Of a DNA stretch of 64,000 nucleotides, positions 15,753 through 24,542 are shown in pieces (positions within the stretch are counted from its first letter, which is position 1; each line of letters starts with the position of its first letter). The notes beneath the pieces were generated by a model, which was not told where the DNA came from, searched no databases, and saw only the letters and a program-made list of their open reading frames with translations. Source of the DNA: Halobacillus locisalis (GTDB taxonomy: Bacteria; Bacillota; Bacilli; Bacillales; Halobacillaceae); the NCBI RefSeq assembly GCF_013694105.1, contig NZ_JACEFG010000002.1:1-64000 (forward strand), read 5' to 3'. The translations under genes were made by a program, and so were the position numbers.

Positions 15753-17204
15753 TTATTGTTTATCGTTTTTATACTGCATGTACACGACTTGGGTGACTAG
15801 GAAGTCTTCCATTCCGTGCTTACCGTCTGCCCCACCGAGACCGGACTGACGCATACCCGCATGGTAACCCTGAACGGCTTCAAAGTTCTCACGGTTGACG
15901 AATGTTTCACCGAACTTCAGCTCATTCACGACACGCATCGCTTCGTTCATATCATCTGTATAAACAGAAGAAGTGAGTCCATATATCGTGTCGTTTCCTT
16001 TTTCAATCGCTTCGTCTAACGTCTTGAATGTCGTGACAGGGATGACGGGTCCGAAGATTTCCTCTTGCATAATCTTCGACTCGTGCGTGACATTAGTCAG
16101 AATGGTTGGTTTATAGAAGTATCCTTTCTCAAGATCCCCACGTTCACCACCGATTTCGACTTTTGCTCCATCTTCAACCGCTTCTTTTACCATGTTTTCC
16201 ACTTCTTTTAAGCGGTCTTCACTGACAAGCGGCCCGACATCGGCTTGTTTGTTTTCTCGTGGATCCCCAAGTGTAAGCGACTCGAAGCTGTTGCGTAGCT
16301 TCTCAACGAATTCATCAGCTAAACTATCGTGCACATACACGCGCTCAGCATTCGTACAGGCTTGTCCATTATTGGCTACGCGTGATGTCGTAATGGATTT
16401 TACAGCCACATCTAAATCGGCATTGGATGTTACAATGGCCGGAGCCTTCCCTCCAAGCTCTAAGTTGACCTTCGTGATGTTTTGAGCGGCTGCTTCCATC
16501 ACTTTGGTACCGGCCTGAATACTACCCGTCATCGAGATCATATGGACATTCTCATGAGAAGCAAGCGCATTTCCGATTTCTGAACCTGTTCCGGTTATAA
16601 GATTATAAACACCGTCTGGAATCTCATCCATCGAATCGATAAGCTTAGTGAATTCAATCGCCGTATTCGGTGTCTGCTGACTAGGCTTCAGTACAATTGT
16701 ACAACCCGTTACAAGGGACGTTGCGACTTTACGCGCTAAGATAAACATCGGGAAGTTCCATGGGACGATTCCGCCGACAACACCGATCGGTTTTTTATAA
16801 ACGAATATGTTTTCATTGGCACGGTCACTCGGAACAATTTCACCCTCTATGCGACGCGCCCATTCGGACATATAGCGGAAGTAATCAATAGCTAGATCGA
16901 TTTCCCCGCTTGCCAATTCATAGTCTTTCCCTTGTTCTTCTTGCAACAAATCAATAAAGGTATCACGGTTTTCTTCAATTTTGTCACCCAAAGCACGAAC
17001 GATTTTCCCCCGTTCAATATTAGGTGTCAATTCCCAGCCCTTTTGCGCCTGTAAAGCTGCTTCAACGGCTCGGTCAACATCTCCTTTGGTCGCTTTCGGA
17101 GTTCTAGAAATAATCTCCTCTGTCGCAGGATTCTCTATATCGATCCATTCATTTCCTTCCGATTCTGTGTATTTCCCGTTAATATATAATTGATGTGTTT
17201 TCAT
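15753..17204 (-). CDS. Aldehyde dehydrogenase family protein (AldA-like)
   Basis: 483 aa, standard ALDH length. It oxidises an aldehyde to the acid with NAD(P)+. Visible are the cofactor-binding PWNFPMFILARKVA, NLELGGKAP with the catalytic Glu, and NNGQACTNAERV with the catalytic Cys (near residue 286). It is closest in feel to lactaldehyde/glycolaldehyde dehydrogenases, but the substrate cannot be fixed from sequence. It stands alone, facing queF. Confidence 0.88.
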   Translation of the reverse strand: MKTHQLYINGKYTESEGNEWIDIENPATEEIISRTPKATKGDVDRAVEAALQAQKGWELTPNIERGKIVRALGDKIEENRDTFIDLLQEEQGKDYELASGEIDLAIDYFRYMSEWARRIEGEIVPSDRANENIFVYKKPIGVVGGIVPWNFPMFILARKVATSLVTGCTIVLKPSQQTPNTAIEFTKLIDSMDEIPDGVYNLITGTGSEIGNALASHENVHMISMTGSIQAGTKVMEAAAQNITKVNLELGGKAPAIVTSNADLDVAVKSITTSRVANNGQACTNAERVYVHDSLADEFVEKLRNSFESLTLGDPRENKQADVGPLVSEDRLKEVENMVKEAVEDGAKVEIGGERGDLEKGYFYKPTILTNVTHESKIMQEEIFGPVIPVTTFKTLDEAIEKGNDTIYGLTSSVYTDDMNEAMRVVNELKFGETFVNRENFEAVQGYHAGMRQSGLGGADGKHGMEDFLVTQVVYMQYKNDKQ

Positions 17205-17323
17205 TATTCGAACCTCCTAGTCATTCGTTATCCATTGATTTCCACGATTTAGATTTCCATAAACCATCCAATAGGTTTTCTAATACGAAGAACGTGAAAC
17301 ATAACAACAGAAAGAGGGATAAT

Positions 17324-17521
17324 ATGAAAAAACAAAATCAAATGCTCATCATTCTCGGAACGATCGGTGTATGTAACCTGATTGCCGCTCTTATTCTATT
17401 CGTTGCCACTCCAGATCCGATGGCTCCGCTGGTACTTATGGCTTCGGGTATTCTTCTTATTGTTGGAGGGTACGCCGATCGCAAAGAGCGAATAAAACGA
17501 AACCAACAAAAAAAGTCCTGA
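17324..17521 (+). CDS. Small two-helix membrane protein
   Basis: 65 aa, not recognised. Two hydrophobic segments (residues about 6-27 and 33-50) are joined by a short PDPM loop, and the C-terminus is basic (DRKERIKRNQQKKS). AGAGGGAT precedes the ATG at 17324; the longer frame upstream has no ribosome site and overlaps the divergent ALDH start. A bidirectional terminator follows at once. Confidence 0.7.
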   Translation: MKKQNQMLIILGTIGVCNLIAALILFVATPDPMAPLVLMASGILLIVGGYADRKERIKRNQQKKS

Positions 17522-17535
17522 ATTCAGGACTTTTT
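17508..17535. terminator. Bidirectional terminator
   Basis: AAAAAGTCCTGAATTCAGGACTTTTT is a perfect palindrome with A/T tails between two convergent genes. Confidence 0.85.
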
Positions 17536-17785
17536 ACCATTCAAGGACGAACCCTTTCACTTTCTTCGACTCGCCTTCTTCATCGCTCTGTTCCGCTTCA
17601 AAATAAGGATCTTCCTCATTCAAATGGTAGGTGATCGTCTCCGGATCCAAGTACAACTTGTATTCCAGATCGGTCACTTTGTGCAGGGTAATATCTGGAA
17701 CGGTCGTTTGATTCGCTTCCTCATCTACTAACAAAATATCGATGTGATCATACCCATGAGTGAGCAGTTTATCTTTTAAATTCAT
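17534..17785 (-). CDS. Conserved-looking acidic hypothetical protein
   Basis: 83 aa, not recognised. The sequence is soluble and acidic (ENEEDPYFEAEQSDEEGES-like C-terminal half) with no membrane segment or cysteine. A start context with GGAGGAATAACCG supports the ATG at 17785. It converges on the small membrane protein gene and shares its terminator. Codon use looks normal for the window, so I take it as a real gene of unknown role. Confidence 0.65.
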   Translation of the reverse strand: MNLKDKLLTHGYDHIDILLVDEEANQTTVPDITLHKVTDLEYKLYLDPETITYHLNEEDPYFEAEQSDEEGESKKVKGFVLEW

Positions 17786-17928
17786 CGGTTATTCCTCCGT
17801 CCAACTGGTGTACTTTTTCCTTACCCATTTGAAGCCCATTACAAACAGAAACTTGATGACTCAACAATGTATCGCATTTAAATAGCTCTTAGACATTCTG
17901 GTGATTTCCGTTGCCATAGTCAGCGTTT

Positions 17929-18047
17929 GAAGGGCCGGGAAATCACTCGCTTTCCGCGGGCATGTGCTGAGCTTCCTCAGGCTTCGCCTTGCGGGATCTC
18001 ACCGATCATGTACATCCCGCAGGAGTCTCGCAATCTCCCGGCCCTTC
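17929..18047 (-). repeat. Palindromic dispersed repeat, copy A
   Basis: About 119 bp. Outer arms GAAGGGCCGGGAAAT and ATCTCCCGGCCCTTC pair (one mismatch). The interior shares CTTTCCGCGGG, GAGCTTCCTC, CCCGCAGGAGTCTC with the other copies, in the reverse orientation to copy B. The non-genic stretch 17786-18603 contains copies A and B; I see nothing else in it. Confidence 0.85.
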
Positions 18048-18342
18048 TTGCTTTTGTTAGGATAACGGAAACATGAGGTGAGTTTTTGTGAATAACAAAA
18101 AAGTCTCGTGTGCGAGTGTTATGTTGATCAATGCTGTTCTCTTACTTCGCACGACGTATTCAATTTCCATTGGGTTCGTCCATCTACATGTCAAAAGGGG
18201 TGGTTTTGAAACGACGCCCATTCAATTATAGATAGTTGGACCACTTTTATGAGAAGGTTTCTACGTGATCATCATTACCAATCACGGCGAGTCTTATAGA
18301 ATCTCACTATTTGAATGCGATTTCGAACATCTATTCATGTAA

Positions 18343-18523
18343 GGGGGAGATGGGGAACGGGGAGACCCCGCAGAGAGGGAACGACTTGAATAAACTTCCT
18401 TGATCCCTTGCGCCGAGAAAGCTTTCTACAGAGCGATACGAGCAGACGCACGCGCACGTTTTTTAGCTCGAGGAGGCTCAGCGCCCACCCCACGGAAAGC
18501 GACTCGTTCCCCCCACCTCCCCT
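18343..18523 (+). repeat. Palindromic dispersed repeat, copy B, with internal insertion
   Basis: About 181 bp. Outer arms GGGGAGATGGGGAACG and CGTTCCCCCCACCTCCCC are near complementary. The left part (GGGGAACGGGGAGACCCCGCAG) and right part (CGAGGAGGCTCAGCGCC, ACGGAAAGCGACTCGTTCCCC) match other copies, but about 65 extra bases lie between them. Confidence 0.8.
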
Positions 18524-18571
18524 CTCTCCATACAAAAGTTTCGAAATCAGGTGTTTGAACGATTATATGTA

Positions 18572-18596
18572 AAGAAGCGGGAGAAATCCCGCTTTC
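18572..18596 (-). terminator. Terminator after the YjcZ-like gene
   Basis: AAGCGGG and CCCGCTT pair with a short loop; TTCTTT follows on the minus strand. Confidence 0.6.
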
Positions 18597-18603
18597 GTTG
18601 CGA

Positions 18604-18711
18604 TTAGTACCCGTATCCACCGCGACCTCCAACATAAGAAGCCCCAATGATAATCAAAAGAATGAACAATACAACCAATAGCGCGAAACCGCCACCGTAT
18701 CCTCCGCTCAT
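18604..18711 (-). CDS. YjcZ family small sporulation protein
   Basis: 35 aa. Gly/Tyr-rich ends ([12 protein letters not shown] and VGGRGGYGY) surround one hydrophobic helix ([14 protein letters not shown]). This is the standard form of the YjcZ/sporulation small-peptide family, several members of which are made in the mother cell. AGGAGG lies seven bases before the ATG. Its exact role is unknown. Confidence 0.88.
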   Translation of the reverse strand: MSGGYGGGFALLVVLFILLIIIGASYVGGRGGYGY

Positions 18712-18874
18712 TTTCATTCCTCCTTTCGCTTTACTTTACTACCTTATGCGTTTCGCCCTTTGTAGTAAGGGCGGATGCGGAGTTCCATTGAAATTTATTT
18801 TTTCTTATTTATGGAAAATAATTAAGTATTCCTTTACCATTAAACTAGATATCTATGAAAGCGGAGGGGAATAT

Positions 18875-20152
18875 ATGAAAAAGTTATTACAAGTATTTAG
18901 TTTGTTGTTTCTTACTGGATTGTTGTTTACAACTCCAGTACTAGCTGAAAACTCAGATGCGAATGAAAATTTAACAAAGAATGAGGTTAAGGAATTAATA
19001 GTTAAGGTTGCACGAGAATACGAAATTCCTCCAGAAGTATTAATTGCCATAGCATTTGAAGAATCAAAGTTTGAACAATTCAATGATAAAGGTGAGCCAC
19101 TTCAGTCTGGTGACAATGGATACGGGGTTATGCAGATTACGGATGAAGTCGACAATCTTGAAGAAATAAAATATGATACAGAAGCTAATATCAGAGCTGG
19201 AGCGGAAAAGTTGTTAGAGAAATGGAATTGGCAGATCAACCCTAATATCGACATCTTGCCTGATGTTGTTGAAACCATTGACTCTAAGAATAACCGTAAT
19301 ATTATTGAACATTGGTACTTTGCAATTATGGCCTACAACGGTCTAGTTGAGGTGAACGTCCCCAAAGAAAAAAATATAGGTGTGGAACTTGACACTGAAG
19401 ATATGACATACCAAGACAGAGTATTTGATCATATTGAGGAATATGGTGAACTTGAGTTAGCTGATACAGAATTTATCAAAGGTATAGCGTACGAAGTTAT
19501 CAATGATGAAAGTGGTCAGGTTAAATTTAAAGAGAATGCCCTCACTTTTGAGGAAGAGGGAACATATAGCCATATGAACTTCAAAAATGGAGACAAAGTT
19601 TATGTAATCAATGAAAACTATCCTAAATATATGTTTGGTTTTAAGTATGATACAAAAGATATTTCAAGTAGATCTGAAATTCCGTATTATACAACTTTTG
19701 AGATTACAGACGATAGTCTATTTTTCAAACCATCCAACACTCTCTACTCACACTATCGCTATTATGAAGTTGAAAGAGAGGGAATGACAGGTTACATTGC
19801 ATCTTCCAATCTTGAACTTGTAAGTAATAATGATACAAGCTTTAGTGATTCTAACACTCTCACAGATTCAAGCTCACCTAAGAAAGTAAATCCTGATAAA
19901 ACCTTCACTGTTACATTAGAGCCCAGTGAAATCAATAAAACGTCTATTAACAATCGCAATATTTATATTGTTAGAGAGGACGGATTAGGGGTAGAAGTAG
20001 AACTTGATTTTGATCAAGACTCAGATAAGGTTAAAGTGGACCCCGTCAAGGACTTGCAATCTGGGCAAACCTACTCTCTTTACGTAAAAGACGTTTCATC
20101 AGATGCTGGTGTTATGACTACACCAATCCAACACACCTTCACCGTTCAATAA
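18875..20152 (+). CDS. Secreted transglycosylase-like protein with Ig-like C-terminus
   Basis: 425 aa from the ATG at 18875 (AGCGGAGGGG upstream). A signal peptide ends near PVLA-EN (residue 25). Residues about 35-150 resemble a lytic transglycosylase fold: VLIAIAFEESKF with catalytic-type Glu62/Glu63, then GYGVMQIT (82-89) and a MAYNG segment. The middle is not recognised. The last 100 residues (TFTVTLEPSEINKTSINNRNIYIV, SGQTYSLYVKDV) resemble an SbsA-type Ig-like domain. The gene is clearly more AT-rich than its neighbours, with frequent AAT, AAA and TTA codons, which suggests recent transfer. It lies beside repeats A and B. Confidence 0.75.
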   Translation: MKKLLQVFSLLFLTGLLFTTPVLAENSDANENLTKNEVKELIVKVAREYEIPPEVLIAIAFEESKFEQFNDKGEPLQSGDNGYGVMQITDEVDNLEEIKYDTEANIRAGAEKLLEKWNWQINPNIDILPDVVETIDSKNNRNIIEHWYFAIMAYNGLVEVNVPKEKNIGVELDTEDMTYQDRVFDHIEEYGELELADTEFIKGIAYEVINDESGQVKFKENALTFEEEGTYSHMNFKNGDKVYVINENYPKYMFGFKYDTKDISSRSEIPYYTTFEITDDSLFFKPSNTLYSHYRYYEVEREGMTGYIASSNLELVSNNDTSFSDSNTLTDSSSPKKVNPDKTFTVTLEPSEINKTSINNRNIYIVREDGLGVEVELDFDQDSDKVKVDPVKDLQSGQTYSLYVKDVSSDAGVMTTPIQHTFTVQ

Positions 20153-20156
20153 GCAC

Positions 20157-20195
20157 AAAAGCGCCGATCCTGAAAAAGGAACGGCGCTTTCTTTA
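20157..20195. terminator. Bidirectional terminator
   Basis: AAAGCGCCG and CGGCGCTTT with an inner CCT/AGG form a stem between convergent genes; TTTCTTTA follows on plus, TTTTGTG on minus. Confidence 0.75.
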
Positions 20196-20849
20196 TATTG
20201 TAAATACACGCCTCATCGCAAGCGATGCAAAATAGAGCGATTGGACAAAGAAGGCGACTCCCCAAATCGGGGCAGGAATGATCTTTGTTGCTCTTGATAA
20301 ATTTGCTGCATCTCCCGCTTGCATCGGAGAAAAGAAGCTGATCCACATGATTTCAAAGGCACTCGTGACCGATTCCACTAAAATCAAACAAGCGAAAAAG
20401 ACGAGCACATATTGAATGACGGCTTGGTTTCCACTTCTTAATAAGAAAATGAATCCTGCGCCGAACGTGACAATCCAGAACAGTCCATATACATTGCGGA
20501 CCCAAAATACTAAATTGATCGATAGAAAGGCGAGTAAAATATAGATCATCCATTTGTATTGCCCTTTTGAAATCAGATAGAAGAATAGAAAACCGAAAAA
20601 GGAGGCAAACACATACCCGGCAATGCTAGTGAAAAAGTGGCCGACCCACGATGTGTGGCCGGTTAATGTGGTACCTGCTGTATTGGGGAACAAAGATATC
20701 CGGCGCACCTCGCCCCCTGTAATGAGAGCCATTAAGGAATGGCCACTTTCATGAATCATCGTATTTAAAATCGCAAAATACTTCCCGACTACAGGCATCT
20801 GAGTCAAGAGTAAAGCGATGACCAGTCCAATGATGACTTGTGTTTTCAT
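20193..20849 (-). CDS. M50 family membrane metalloprotease-like protein
   Basis: 218 aa, mostly hydrophobic, with about six membrane segments. The zinc motif HESGH (His33-Glu34-His37) lies in the first third, as in the M50B-like family of small predicted intramembrane peptidases. The second-ligand Asp motif is not obvious; WVRNVYG near residue 118 may take that place. The substrate is unknown. It is alone on the minus strand between the AT-rich gene and mod. Confidence 0.8.
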   Translation of the reverse strand: MKTQVIIGLVIALLLTQMPVVGKYFAILNTMIHESGHSLMALITGGEVRRISLFPNTAGTTLTGHTSWVGHFFTSIAGYVFASFFGFLFFYLISKGQYKWMIYILLAFLSINLVFWVRNVYGLFWIVTFGAGFIFLLRSGNQAVIQYVLVFFACLILVESVTSAFEIMWISFFSPMQAGDAANLSRATKIIPAPIWGVAFFVQSLYFASLAMRRVFTI

Positions 20850-20930
20850 CTATTTGTCCTCCCTTATCTTTTACTTCATTTTTCGCAGGCGGTATAATTA
20901 TTTTAAACATACAACGAGAGGGGCTTCATC

Positions 20931-21695
20931 ATGAATGCTAGATTGATATGGATTTGTTTACTAGCTCTCGTGTTTCTGATCAGCTGCTCGAACTCGAAGG
21001 AATCTACGAACTCGTTAACCATATCTGCAGCTGCCAGTTTAACCGACGCCATGGAAGAAATCGTGGACATATACGAGCAGTCCCATGACATTTCGATAAC
21101 GCTGAATCTAGCGAGCTCAGGAACGCTTGCGCAGCAAATTGAACAAGGAGCCCCTGCAGATGTGTATATATCGGCTAATCAATCATGGATGGACAAACTA
21201 GAAAAAAAGGAAAGAATCATACCTGAAACCAAAGTCCATCTCGTCGAAAACAACCTTGTCGTCATTGCTCAGGAAGGATCGGCACCTTTATCATCCATAG
21301 AAGATATCGCTGACCTCGGTGAAAACGAACAACTAGCTTTAGGACAACCGGGAAGTGTTCCGGCTGGTACATATACGAAACAGGCATTAGAAAAGATTCA
21401 ACTCTGGAACGACTTAGAACAAAAAATGGTGTATGCGCATGATGTCAGGCAAGTACTCGCCTATGTCGAGTCGGGAAATGTCACCTATGGCTTCGTTTAT
21501 GGGAGCGATGCGACAACTTCTGACAACGTATCGGTCGTATCGCAGATCGATACGCACTTGCACGATCCGATCATCTATCCAGCCGCCATCATCTCGGACA
21601 GTGAAAATCAATCAAGTGCCCAGTCTTTCCTGGATTTTTTACAATCAGACGAAGCACAAAGCATATGGAGAAAGACTGGATTCCAAACTAATTAA
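20931..21695 (+). CDS. modA: Molybdate ABC transporter substrate-binding protein
   Basis: 254 aa lipoprotein. The signal ends in the lipobox LISC (Cys19). The mature part has the ModA pattern: AAASLTDAMEEI, NLASSGTLAQQIEQGAPADVYISA and AGTYTKQALE, and a C-terminal YPAAIISDSENQ. It binds molybdate or tungstate outside the membrane and hands it to ModB. It is the first gene of modABC-vanZ, 17 nt ahead of modB. Confidence 0.93.
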   Translation: MNARLIWICLLALVFLISCSNSKESTNSLTISAAASLTDAMEEIVDIYEQSHDISITLNLASSGTLAQQIEQGAPADVYISANQSWMDKLEKKERIIPETKVHLVENNLVVIAQEGSAPLSSIEDIADLGENEQLALGQPGSVPAGTYTKQALEKIQLWNDLEQKMVYAHDVRQVLAYVESGNVTYGFVYGSDATTSDNVSVVSQIDTHLHDPIIYPAAIISDSENQSSAQSFLDFLQSDEAQSIWRKTGFQTN

Positions 21696-21712
21696 GAAAG
21701 CGATGACTGTCT

Positions 21713-22390
21713 ATGAGCTATTCCCCACTATTTCTTTCATTAAAAATAGCATCGATTGCAACGATTATTGTCTTTGTCGTCGGAATTGCTCTCGCCAGGG
21801 GGATATCAAGAAAAGTATTTCCCGGGAAAAGTATCGTCGAGTCCATCATTTTGCTACCACTGGTACTTCCACCAACCGTCGTCGGCTTCGGGCTGCTTTA
21901 TTTATTGGGGGTGAACGGACCAATTGGACAATGGCTGCTCGACTGGTTCGAATATAAGCTCGTATTTACATGGGTGGCGGCCGTTATTGCAGCAACCGTC
22001 GTATCGTTTCCTTTGATGTATCAAAGTGCGTCGGCTGCTTTTCAGAACTACGACCGAAATGTCGAAAACGCGGCCCTTACGATGGGGGCTTCAAGAATCA
22101 AAGTGTTCTTCACTATTTCATTCCCACTCGCTTGGCCCGGCCTTTTGGCTGGGCTCGTTCTTACCTTTGCTCGTGCTTTAGGAGAATTCGGAGCGACGCT
22201 TATGGTTGCGGGAAACATTCCAGGGGCAACCTCCACCATCCCCCTCGCGATCTATTCAGCTGTGGAAGCAGGTCGTATGGAACAGGCGTACACGTGGGTC
22301 ATCATTATCATTGCCCTCGGATTCAGCTCTGTGCTTTGGTTGAACTGGTGGACGAAGCGAAATGTCATATCACCGAATCAAAATTCGTAA
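21713..22390 (+). CDS. modB: Molybdate ABC transporter permease
   Basis: 225 aa with five or six membrane segments. The permease loop that contacts the ATPase is present (ENAALTMGASRIKVFFTISFPLAWPGLLAG, the EAA motif), followed by ARALGEFGATLMVAGN typical of ModB. It also carries a 13/14 match to the Noc-binding palindrome (21817-21830). The start at 21713 follows modA by 17 nt. Confidence 0.94.
   Translation: MSYSPLFLSLKIASIATIIVFVVGIALARGISRKVFPGKSIVESIILLPLVLPPTVVGFGLLYLLGVNGPIGQWLLDWFEYKLVFTWVAAVIAATVVSFPLMYQSASAAFQNYDRNVENAALTMGASRIKVFFTISFPLAWPGLLAGLVLTFARALGEFGATLMVAGNIPGATSTIPLAIYSAVEAGRMEQAYTWVIIIIALGFSSVLWLNWWTKRNVISPNQNS
21817..21830. promoter_or_regulatory. Candidate Noc-binding site inside modB
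   Basis: ATTTCCCGGGAAAA matches 13 of 14 positions of the B. subtilis NBS consensus ATTTCCCGGGAAAT. A noc gene is at 61532. A single chance match cannot be excluded. Confidence 0.45.
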
Positions 22391-22404
22391 AAGGTGGAAA
22401 CGCT

Positions 22405-23019
22405 ATGCTTACTGTCGATATAAAGAAAACATTGAAGACATTCACTCTGGAATTGTCCTTCACCATGACAAATGAAGTCGTTGTCCTTTTCGGCCCCTCT
22501 GGTTCCGGGAAAACAACGACGCTCCAATGCCTCTCTGGACTGACACAACCGGATCAAGGATTAATTGACCTTAATGGTAGAGTTCTTTTCTCAAATCGCC
22601 AAAAGCCTGTTCCTGTTCAGAAACGTGGAATCGGTTATGTATTCCAAGACTATGCGCTTTTTCCCCATATGACCGTGAAAAAGAACATTCTTTACGGCGC
22701 TAAAAACGCGGACGAAGCGATGAATATTGTCGATACATTAGGAATTCAGCATCTATTGGAAGTATATCCGAACAACATTTCCGGTGGAGAAAAGCAACGT
22801 GTGGCCTTAGCCCGTGCTTTTGCTACAGAGCCAAGCCTTCTTCTATTAGACGAGCCATTCTCTTCGCTAGATGAACAGGTGAAACAGGAATGCCACCGAG
22901 AGCTCTTGCGGCTTCATCAAAAATGGCAAATCCCCGTCATTCTCGTTACACATGATTACGAGGAAGCTGAAAAACTGGCTGATCGTATGATTCATATCAA
23001 CAAAGGGCGTAGCCGATGA
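22405..23019 (+). CDS. modC: Molybdate ABC transporter ATP-binding protein (short form)
   Basis: 204 aa. It carries Walker A GPSGSGKTTT, signature NISGGEKQRVALARA, Walker B SLLLLDEPFSSLDE and the H-loop ILVTHDYEEAEK. It ends directly after the ATPase domain and lacks the C-terminal Mop/TOBE domain of longer ModC proteins, so it probably has no molybdate-sensing part. The start is the ATG at 22405 with AAAGGTGG upstream; its stop overlaps the vanZ start by four bases. Confidence 0.9.
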   Translation: MLTVDIKKTLKTFTLELSFTMTNEVVVLFGPSGSGKTTTLQCLSGLTQPDQGLIDLNGRVLFSNRQKPVPVQKRGIGYVFQDYALFPHMTVKKNILYGAKNADEAMNIVDTLGIQHLLEVYPNNISGGEKQRVALARAFATEPSLLLLDEPFSSLDEQVKQECHRELLRLHQKWQIPVILVTHDYEEAEKLADRMIHINKGRSR

Positions 23020-23612
23020 ACAAGAGTTTAATCATTGCCCTCATTCTCTCTCAGTCCGTCTTTTGGGTCCTGTTCCCTTGGCTTTCCACCATCACGAACT
23101 ACCTTCATCCCTTAGCGCTCTTTGTGATCAATATGGCTATTTTCTTTATCGCTGTTATCGTCACAGCCATCGTTCAGCGCGTGAAGTATGTAATCCATGC
23201 CTATTGGTTTCATATCATTTTCTTGTTGTACATGGGTGCTTTACTCATTTTATTATTCATCAGACCAGGGGATCCGGGATTACGTCAGGCGAATTTTGTT
23301 CCTTTTGACACGATTCAGATTTACTTATCGGGGAACGTCGACAGCCTGATCAGCATGTACAATCTATGGGCAAATGTCGGGTTATTTCTACCGCTTGGAG
23401 TTTATTTTGCTTTTTTCATGTACAGGTGGAGTGTGAAATGGCTTCTTCCATTCGGCGTGATCGGTTGTATTGAAGTCGGGCAATTTGTGAGCAATCGTGG
23501 GAGTCTCGATATCGATGATTTGATCTTGAACATGGTAGGTGTTTGGTTAGGATACGGAGTCGCTCCGTTGTTAAAGAGGATTTTCGTAGTGAAAGAGAGG
23601 CATAATCAATAG
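23016..23612 (+). CDS. VanZ family membrane protein
   Basis: 198 aa with four or five membrane segments. The VanZ-like core is visible: NFVPFDTIQIYLSG, NLWANVGLFLPLGVYFAF and the ending RGSLDIDDLILNMVGVWLGY. VanZ proteins were first linked to teicoplanin resistance; most have unknown roles. The ATGA overlap with modC suggests one transcript, but a functional link to molybdate is not known. It ends four bases from the tRNA-Arg on the other strand. Confidence 0.88.
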   Translation: MNKSLIIALILSQSVFWVLFPWLSTITNYLHPLALFVINMAIFFIAVIVTAIVQRVKYVIHAYWFHIIFLLYMGALLILLFIRPGDPGLRQANFVPFDTIQIYLSGNVDSLISMYNLWANVGLFLPLGVYFAFFMYRWSVKWLLPFGVIGCIEVGQFVSNRGSLDIDDLILNMVGVWLGYGVAPLLKRIFVVKERHNQ

Positions 23613-23616
23613 GTAG

Positions 23617-23689
23617 CGCCCCCGGCAGGATTCGAACCTGCGGCACACGGTTTAGGAAACCGATGCTCTATCCCCTGAGCTACGGGGGC
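23617..23689 (-). tRNA. tRNA-Arg (anticodon CCT)
   Basis: 73 nt. The acceptor stem GCCCCCG/CGGGGGC, D-arm GCTC..GAGC, anticodon loop TTCCTAA (CCT) and T-arm GCAGGTTCGAATCCTGC are complete. CCA is not encoded. Confidence 0.96.
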
Positions 23690-23900
23690 TCAATGGGTAT
23701 GAACCATATTATACAAAAAATGTGAGCAAATGCAACAGTAAAATCCTCTTCAAAATACCCCTTATCTGTTACTTCACACCTATGTATATGATAAAATGTT
23801 ATTTGTCTGTAAAAAAGTATCGTATTATGTCTATGTGAATAACGCACGCACGACCCGCGTGCAGCACGTCTTTTTAAAAGAGGTTGAAGGAGGAGAAGAG

Positions 23901-24542
23901 ATGGGACAACTACCTTTCATTGCCGTTGAAGGGCCCATTGGGGTTGGGAAAACGTCTCTGTCTAAAAAGCTCGCCTCCCAGTTTGATTTTCATTTACTGA
24001 AGGAAATCGTTGAGGAGAATCCGTTTTTAGGCAAGTTTTATGACAACATTGAAGAATGGAGCTTCCAGACCGAGATGTTCTTTTTGTGCAATCGGTTCAA
24101 ACAACTGGAGGACATCGACCGTGATTTTCTACAACAAGGGAAGCCGGTAGTCGCCGATTACCACGTTTCTAAAAATATGATCTTTGCTCGTCGTACGTTA
24201 AGAGAGGATCAGTTTCATAAGTATTCTCAGATTTTCGATATACTCACACACGATATGCCACGCCCGAATATGGTTGTGTATTTACATGCCAGCCTGGATA
24301 CGTTGATGGAACGCATACGCATGCGCAATCGTGATGCTGAATCGAACATCCAACCTTCTTATTTAAAACAGCTCTCTCAAGACTATGAAGACTTCATGGA
24401 TCATTTCGAGGCCACTCACCCAGATATTCCGGTCATCCGTTTGAATGGGGACAACCTTGATTTCGTGAAGCACCAAGATGATTTAAATCAAATTGTTGAT
24501 CAAGTGAAGCAACATTTAAATAAAGGAGAAGTTATCAAATGA
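23901..24542 (+). CDS. dgk: Deoxyguanosine kinase
   Basis: 213 aa from the ATG at 23901 (AAGGAGGAG upstream). It phosphorylates deoxyguanosine (and related purine deoxynucleosides) for salvage. It matches the YaaG/Dgk type: P-loop GPIGVGKTSLSKKL (residues 11-24), IEEWSFQTEMFFLCNRFKQLED, the catalytic-type ADYHVSKNMIFA and the lid region RIRMRNRDAE. Its stop overlaps the start of the second kinase by four bases. Confidence 0.92.
   Translation: MGQLPFIAVEGPIGVGKTSLSKKLASQFDFHLLKEIVEENPFLGKFYDNIEEWSFQTEMFFLCNRFKQLEDIDRDFLQQGKPVVADYHVSKNMIFARRTLREDQFHKYSQIFDILTHDMPRPNMVVYLHASLDTLMERIRMRNRDAESNIQPSYLKQLSQDYEDFMDHFEATHPDIPVIRLNGDNLDFVKHQDDLNQIVDQVKQHLNKGEVIK

Noticed and set aside
18335-18535. A 66-aa protein on the minus strand
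   Set aside because: It lies wholly inside repeat copy B and its sequence reflects the repeat. The same holds for frames in copies C, D, E, F and G.
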